Source: DATADD01 sp036258675
Lineage (GTDB): Bacteria; Actinomycetota; CADDZG01; WHSQ01
Direction: 5' to 3'
NCBI GenBank assembly: GCA_036258675.1
Contig: DATADD010000084.1
Span: 1 to 11,082, forward strand
DNA: 11,082 nucleotides
Below the pieces are notes generated by a model, which did not search any database, was not told the origin of the DNA, and worked only from the letters and a program-made list of their open reading frames with translations. The first letter of the stretch is position 1, and the number at the start of each line of letters is the position of its first letter. This document shows, in pieces, positions 7,365 through 11,082 of the stretch. A program made the position numbers and the translations under genes.

Positions 7365-7371
7365 CCTCCTC
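7365..7371 (-). promoter_or_regulatory. Ribosome binding site of bldG
   Basis: The minus strand GAGGAGG, 9 bases before ATG 7355, is a near-perfect Shine-Dalgarno and decides the start against GTG 7364. Confidence 0.75.
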
Positions 7372-7407
7372 GGCTAAGGCGACTCATCCTACCCGCCGAC
7401 CTTTACC

Positions 7408-8100
7408 ATGAAGCTGAGCCCGCCACCGGCGGGCTTCGTGCTGCGGGGAGCCGAACGCACGGGGAGGTCGAGGCTGGACGCGTCCGCAACGGCCAGGAGG
7501 AGGCTGCCGCCCGCGGCGGTGGCCGCGCTCGTCGCCGCAGCAACCGCTCTGGGCGTCCTCGTCGTGCTCGCGATCGTCGCGCGCGGCGATCAGGAGGCGA
7601 GACCGGCGCCGCGCCCGACCCCCGCCGAGGAGCCGTCTCCGTCCCGGATCGTCCAGGCACAGTGGCGCATCGAGGTGCGCGCCGCGGGGGCGACGCGCGC
7701 CATGTCGAAGAGGGACCGGAGACGCCTGCGCGCCCAACGGCCCCGCACGGCGAAGCTCGTCCGATCCCTCTACGAGGCTCTCTACCTGCGGCCCGGCGCG
7801 CGCTCGGCCGCGATCGACGCGGCTTTCTCCCCCGTCGCGGGGCGCTCGTTCCGGCGCCTCGACGCCATCGGGATGCCGGAGCGCGCGACGCGCGTGAAGA
7901 CACTCGTGCGGTCCGCGCGCGTCTCGATCGAGGCCCCGCGCGCCCGCCGCGCGGTCGCGGCGGTGCGGGTCAGGGCGAGAGGGCGGGTGGGAGCGCGCAC
8001 GGTGCGCCTGTTCCACCGGGCCACGCTGTGGCTCGAGCGCTCCGGCGCGCGCTGGCGGGTCGTCGCCTACGACGTCGAGCAGGCCCCGGTGCCCTCGTGA
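7408..8100 (+). CDS. Single-pass membrane protein with an extracytoplasmic domain, unknown function
   Basis: 230 aa, not recognised at family level. It has a short basic cytoplasmic part (1-34), one membrane segment of Ala/Val/Leu (about 35-58), a Pro-rich linker (66-79, APRPTPAEEPSPSR) and an outside domain (about 80-226). The outside domain has a helix (LVRSLYEALYLRPG) and then alternating strands ending WLERSGARWRVVAYDVE. That order resembles NTF2-like/Mce-associated membrane proteins of actinobacteria; this is a fold guess only. The composition is extremely rich in Arg and Ala. The start at ATG 7408 has no Shine-Dalgarno. Its last codons overlap the LCP gene start (GTGA), so the two are translationally coupled and the protein probably serves the LCP enzyme or the same envelope step. 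It is divergent from bldG, 52 bases apart. Confidence 0.72.
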   Translation: MKLSPPPAGFVLRGAERTGRSRLDASATARRRLPPAAVAALVAAATALGVLVVLAIVARGDQEARPAPRPTPAEEPSPSRIVQAQWRIEVRAAGATRAMSKRDRRRLRAQRPRTAKLVRSLYEALYLRPGARSAAIDAAFSPVAGRSFRRLDAIGMPERATRVKTLVRSARVSIEAPRARRAVAAVRVRARGRVGARTVRLFHRATLWLERSGARWRVVAYDVEQAPVPS

Positions 8101-8987
8101 TCCGGCGCGCGCTCGCCCTCGTCGCGGTGCTGGGCTGCGTCGTTGCTCTCGTTCCCGTCCTCGGGCCGGCTCCGGGACGGGCGGGGTCGGCCGCGCCCAA
8201 GGTGGCGGCGGGGCGCGTGCACGGCACCTTCCAGCCGCGCAGGGGCAAGCTGTTCGTCCTCGTGATCGGAAGCGACGCGCGCGCGGGCAATCCCAACACG
8301 CGCGCGGACGCGATCCACATCGTGGGCCTCGACACGCGCACGATGCGCGGCGGCATCCTCAACTTCCCCCGCGACAGCTGGGTGAGCATCCCCGGCCACG
8401 GGCAGGGGCGGATCAACGAGGCCCTCTACCGCGGCGGCCCCACGTTGCTCGCCCGCACCCTGGAGAGCATCACCGGCATCCGCCTCGACTACTGGGTCAT
8501 GACCGGCTTCACCGGCTTCCAGCGGATCATCCAGCGCGTCGGCCCGGTCAGGTTCACCCTCCATCGCAGGATCCACGACCCGACGGGTTCGGGTGCCGAC
8601 CTCTCGCCGGGCGAGCAGCGCCTCGGCCCGCGGCAGGCGCTGGCGTTCGTGCGCACGCGCCACTCCTTCCCCCGCGGCGACGTCGACCGCACCACGAACC
8701 AGGCGCGCTTCCTGCTCGCGCTCTTGCGCAAGCTGCGCCGGGAGGTCGACCGGCGGCCCCACGAGCTGTTCCGGTGGATCGCCGCGACCAAGGAGCACAC
8801 GCGGCTCGACATGACCCCGGAGGAGCTGTTCCGGCTCGGGGTGCTGACCACGCAGGTGCGTCCCGACGACGTCGGCAACGTCACCGTGCCCGTCTCGGTG
8901 GGCTCGGTGGGGGCGGCCAGCGTCGTGTTCATCTCCCCCGGCGCGCAGTCGATCTACCGGCGCTTCCGCGCCCGCGCCCGCCTCTAG
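8097..8987 (+). CDS. LytR-CpsA-Psr (LCP) family cell-wall glycopolymer ligase
   Basis: 296 aa, starting at GTG 8097 inside the stop of the previous gene. A signal anchor (about 5-23) is followed by the LCP catalytic domain. LVIGSDAR (D60) comes first, then RAD (R69, D71), NFPRDSWVSIPG (R92) and GRINEALYRGG. Then come DYWVMTGFTGF and RTRHSFPRGDVDRTTNQ (R186, R188, D195, R198, Q202). The spacing of these Arg/Asp/Gln residues matches what I recall of the lipid-phosphate and Mg2+ site of the LCP protein Cps2A. LCP enzymes act outside the membrane, moving undecaprenyl-linked polymers (teichoic acid, arabinogalactan or capsule) onto peptidoglycan. The reading frame continues far upstream without a stop, but that part is a shadow of other genes. 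It ends 4 bases from the convergent metallopeptidase stop. Confidence 0.93.
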   Translation: MIRRALALVAVLGCVVALVPVLGPAPGRAGSAAPKVAAGRVHGTFQPRRGKLFVLVIGSDARAGNPNTRADAIHIVGLDTRTMRGGILNFPRDSWVSIPGHGQGRINEALYRGGPTLLARTLESITGIRLDYWVMTGFTGFQRIIQRVGPVRFTLHRRIHDPTGSGADLSPGEQRLGPRQALAFVRTRHSFPRGDVDRTTNQARFLLALLRKLRREVDRRPHELFRWIAATKEHTRLDMTPEELFRLGVLTTQVRPDDVGNVTVPVSVGSVGAASVVFISPGAQSIYRRFRARARL

Positions 8988-8991
8988 CGTC

Positions 8992-10581
8992 TCAGCCGCC
9001 CCCGGGCTCGGCCCGGGCGAGGAAACCCGCGAGGTCCTGCGCCCCGAGAGGGCGCCCGGTGGCCGCCTCGACCAGCGCCGGCCAGCTCACGAGCGCCCCG
9101 CTGCGGCACAGCCTCTCGACGAGGAACCGCCCCGCCTCCGGCGCGCCGACGAGGCCGCCGGCGTCGCGCTCGAGGGCGGCGCGCAGCTGGGCCGCGAGCA
9201 TCTCGCCGAGAAGGTAGTTGTGGTAGTAGGCGGGAGCGGTCGAGACGTGGATCTTCGCCGCCCACCCCGGGACCCCCCGATCGGGCGCGTCGACGCCCTG
9301 GAAGCGCTCGACGAGCTCCCACCAGCGCGCGTCGAGGTCGCCCTCCGGGTCGCCGTACAGGGAGCGCTCGAAGTGGGTCACCACGAGCACCCACCTCGTG
9401 AACACGAGCAGCTGCGACGCGGACGCGCGTCCGATCCGGGGCGCGATCGCGTCGACCTCGACCCCGGGGATGCCGGCGACCTCGGTCATCCACGCCGCGT
9501 CGCGCAACAGCCGCCCCGACAACATCGCCACGGCCTCGGTCACGAACGTGTGCGCGGGACGATGCAGAAGGTAGGGGACGTCGTCCGCGATCGAGACGTC
9601 AAAGGCGGCATGCCCGCTCTCGTGCAGCATCGTCTCGACCCAGCGCTCCCCCGGCGCGATGTTGGCGAGTATCCGCACGTCTCCGGCCCGGTCGATGTCG
9701 AGGCAGAACGCGTGCTGGCTCTTGTCCGCGCGCGGGAACAGATCGCTGCGGTCCATGACCCCGGCGAGGTCGAAGCCCCAGCGCGCGAACGTGTCGAGCG
9801 CGAGGTCGCGCGCGCTCGCGCCGGCGAAGAGGCCCTCGAGGCTGAGGCCGCCGTCGGAGGGCAGGGTCTGGAAGAAGGGGTCGGCGTAGTGCCACGGCCC
9901 GAGGTCGTCCGCGCCGAAGCGCTGCCGCAGAGCGCGGTCGAGGTCGCGCTTCCACGCCCCGAACGGCTGCTCGGTGAGCGCGTCGAGAGCGCCGAAGAGC
10001 TCGAACAGCCACTCCTCGTCGATCTCCTGGAGGTCGAGCGCCATGCCATAGAAGTCGGCGTAGCCGAGCTCGCGCGCGACCTCGTTGCGGGCGCGCACGA
10101 GCTCCCGCACGCGCCCCGCCACCACGGCCCCGATCTCCTTGGACGCCTCCCACACGGCGCGCCGCTCGGCCGTGTCGTCGGAGTGCCTGAGGACGTCGTC
10201 CACGTCGTTCTCGCTCAGCGGGCGCCCGTCGACCTCGGGCCGATGGGACGCGAAATCGCTCTCGATCGAGCTCGACAGCCCGACGATGCGCTCGCGCTGC
10301 GACTCGCTCATCTGGTGCGCGCTCAGCGAGAGCCTGAGGACCTCGAGCTGCCGCCTCAGCACGGGATCGTGGACGCCCTCGTCGAGCGCGGCGCGAACGT
10401 CGATCAGCGCGTCCGGGTCCCCCTTGACCCGACTCACCGCGAGCTCGAGCTCGGCGCGCCGGCGCTCGTTCGCGGGCGTGGCCGCCACCTGCGAGCTCCA
10501 GTAGGCGCGCCGGAAGTCGGTCTCGAGGGGGCGGAGGCGGTCCTCGAGACCGTCGACCACGAGATGGGGGGCGCGCGCCAC
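8992..10581 (-). CDS. Zinc metallopeptidase of the M2/M3 (peptidyl-dipeptidase/oligoendopeptidase) type
   Basis: 529 aa starting at GTG 10581, with no signal peptide, so probably cytoplasmic. The zinc site is HESGH (H320, E321, H324) with E349 in HTFVTEAVAMLSG as third ligand, the gluzincin arrangement. The C-terminal HVSTAPAYYHNYLLGEMLAAQL (445-466) supplies the His/Tyr residues used for substrate binding and transition-state stabilisation in M2 and M3 peptidases. Upstream, ARNEVARELGYADFYGM (164-180) is the helical-hairpin motif shared with the ACE-like M2 group. These enzymes cleave short peptides. Length suits bacterial M2-like proteins better than the 600-700 aa M3 forms. It follows the VanY-like gene by 30 bases and is likely in its operon; the ribosome site is weak. 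Confidence 0.9.
   Translation of the reverse strand: MARAPHLVVDGLEDRLRPLETDFRRAYWSSQVAATPANERRRAELELAVSRVKGDPDALIDVRAALDEGVHDPVLRRQLEVLRLSLSAHQMSESQRERIVGLSSSIESDFASHRPEVDGRPLSENDVDDVLRHSDDTAERRAVWEASKEIGAVVAGRVRELVRARNEVARELGYADFYGMALDLQEIDEEWLFELFGALDALTEQPFGAWKRDLDRALRQRFGADDLGPWHYADPFFQTLPSDGGLSLEGLFAGASARDLALDTFARWGFDLAGVMDRSDLFPRADKSQHAFCLDIDRAGDVRILANIAPGERWVETMLHESGHAAFDVSIADDVPYLLHRPAHTFVTEAVAMLSGRLLRDAAWMTEVAGIPGVEVDAIAPRIGRASASQLLVFTRWVLVVTHFERSLYGDPEGDLDARWWELVERFQGVDAPDRGVPGWAAKIHVSTAPAYYHNYLLGEMLAAQLRAALERDAGGLVGAPEAGRFLVERLCRSGALVSWPALVEAATGRPLGAQDLAGFLARAEPGGG
9001..9017 (+). terminator. Possible terminator of the LCP transcript inside the convergent gene's end
   Basis: CCCGGGC (9001-9007) and GCCCGGG (9011-9017) form a perfect seven-pair stem around TCG, beginning 14 bases past the LCP stop. 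It lies within the last codons of the opposing metallopeptidase gene, so codon constraints (Pro/Gly-rich C terminus) could also explain it. Confidence 0.3.
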
Positions 10582-10611
10582 GGCGAGACCCTAGGCGATG
10601 GGCGCACGCCG

Positions 10612-11082
10612 TTACCCGCGGGAGCCGACGAGCTCGAAGTGCCACGGCTCGTTGCTCAGCGGGCGGTGCAAGGGGAGCGCGAGGTCCTCGACGAGCGCCG
10701 CGGCCCGATCGAGGTCGCCTCCGAGATCGACGGCCAACCCCCGCTCGTGCATCGACGCACCGGGCGGCGCGACCCAGTCGTCGGCCGCCTCGGGGCTTCC
10801 GTAGCGGCGCAGGGCCTCGGCCCACAGCCTCTCCTGCTCCGCGCTCGTGCGGTAGCCCGACACGACCCGGACCGCGCCGCCCGAGGCCGACACGAGCCGC
10901 TCGATCGCGGCGCGGAGGGTGGGGTGGAGCCCGCCCGCATCGAACGCCGTGCTCGCCGGCGCCAGCAGGGACGCGTCGAAGATCGCGCGCGCCCTCGCCA
11001 TCGCACCGTCGTGCACGACCGCGACCTGAGCGGAGGTGGCGCCGGGCGGGCACACGCAGGACTCGAGCCGGGCGTCGTTGAG
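10612..11082 (-). CDS. VanY-type D-alanyl-D-alanine carboxypeptidase-like protein (5' end may lie outside)
   Basis: The frame is open to the right edge. If it starts at GTG 11055 it has 147 aa, but nine further codons upstream contain no stop, so the true start may lie outside. The domain is Peptidase_M15B/VanY. VVSGYRTSAEQERLW (64-78) is followed by SMHERGLAVDLGG, where H103 and D110 fit the SxHxxGxAxD zinc motif. NEPWHFEL then supplies the catalytic E136 and the zinc ligand H139. Family members trim the terminal D-Ala from peptidoglycan stems or precursors. No signal peptide is visible in the part present; an export signal could be encoded upstream. Two nearby cysteines (ESCVCPPG) lie just at the uncertain start. 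The gene is followed after 30 bases by the metallopeptidase gene. Confidence 0.85.
   Translation of the reverse strand, partial: LNDARLESCVCPPGATSAQVAVVHDGAMARARAIFDASLLAPASTAFDAGGLHPTLRAAIERLVSASGGAVRVVSGYRTSAEQERLWAEALRRYGSPEAADDWVAPPGASMHERGLAVDLGGDLDRAAALVEDLALPLHRPLSNEPWHFELVGSRG

Noticed and set aside
7386..7391. TAGGAT as the bldG promoter (or a sigma-B-like GGGTAG)
   Set aside because: No acceptable -35 at 16-18 bases and no GTTT element is present, so it is mentioned only in the gene entry.
6936..8097. A long upstream extension of the LCP reading frame
   Set aside because: It runs antisense through bldG and out of frame through the membrane-protein gene, with a composition unlike a protein. 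GTG 8097 gives a normal LCP protein.

Overview
The window is very GC-rich (about 70% by eye, not counted), tightly packed, and reads as chromosomal core sequence from an actinomycete-type bacterium (Actinomycetota, probably an uncultured or deep-branching lineage). The reasons are: GTG starts in roughly half the genes; several starts that lack a Shine-Dalgarno and sit close behind -10-like hexamers; a near-textbook BldG ortholog; the bldG / anti-sigma kinase / hppA / topA neighbourhood known from Streptomyces; and a pair of TrkA (RCK) genes beside a small OB-fold protein, as in mycobacteria. I see no tRNA, rRNA, CRISPR, insertion sequence or phage gene.

Layout. Positions 1-110 (-) hold the first 36 codons of topA, running off the left edge. 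Its apparent promoter lies about 165-195 bases upstream of the start, and four 13-bp tandem repeats sit directly before its ribosome binding site. A DedA-family membrane protein (455-1084, +) converges on an operon on the minus strand: trkA-1 (2984-2322), trkA-2 (2325-1645, ATGA overlap) and an HD-domain protein (1640-1092). Divergent from that operon is an OB-fold protein (3056-3433, +). After a strong hairpin terminator comes hppA, a K+-independent proton-pumping pyrophosphatase (5796-3550, -). It is preceded after only 13 bases by a DtxR/MntR-like metalloregulator (6478-5810, -), which has its own -35/-10 promoter carrying a palindrome in the spacer. Upstream of that, behind another large hairpin, are the STAS protein bldG (7355-7011, -) and an RsbW-like ATPase (7008-6598, -).

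Divergent from bldG are two overlapping genes (+): a single-pass membrane protein of unknown function (7408-8100) and a LytR-CpsA-Psr (LCP) glycopolymer ligase (8097-8987). Convergent with these is an operon (-) of a VanY-type D,D-carboxypeptidase-like protein (11082-10612, open at the right edge) and a zinc metallopeptidase of the M2/M3 type (10581-8992).

How they fit together: the themes are cation and energy homeostasis (TrkA regulators, H+-PPase, metal sensor), developmental/stress partner switching (BldG with an RsbW-like kinase) and cell-envelope assembly (LCP, VanY-like, DedA). Nothing looks recently acquired. The most noteworthy points are the metalloregulator joined to hppA, its altered metal-binding residues and apparent autoregulatory promoter, the repeat-bearing topA leader, and the anti-sigma kinase with a non-canonical G2 region.
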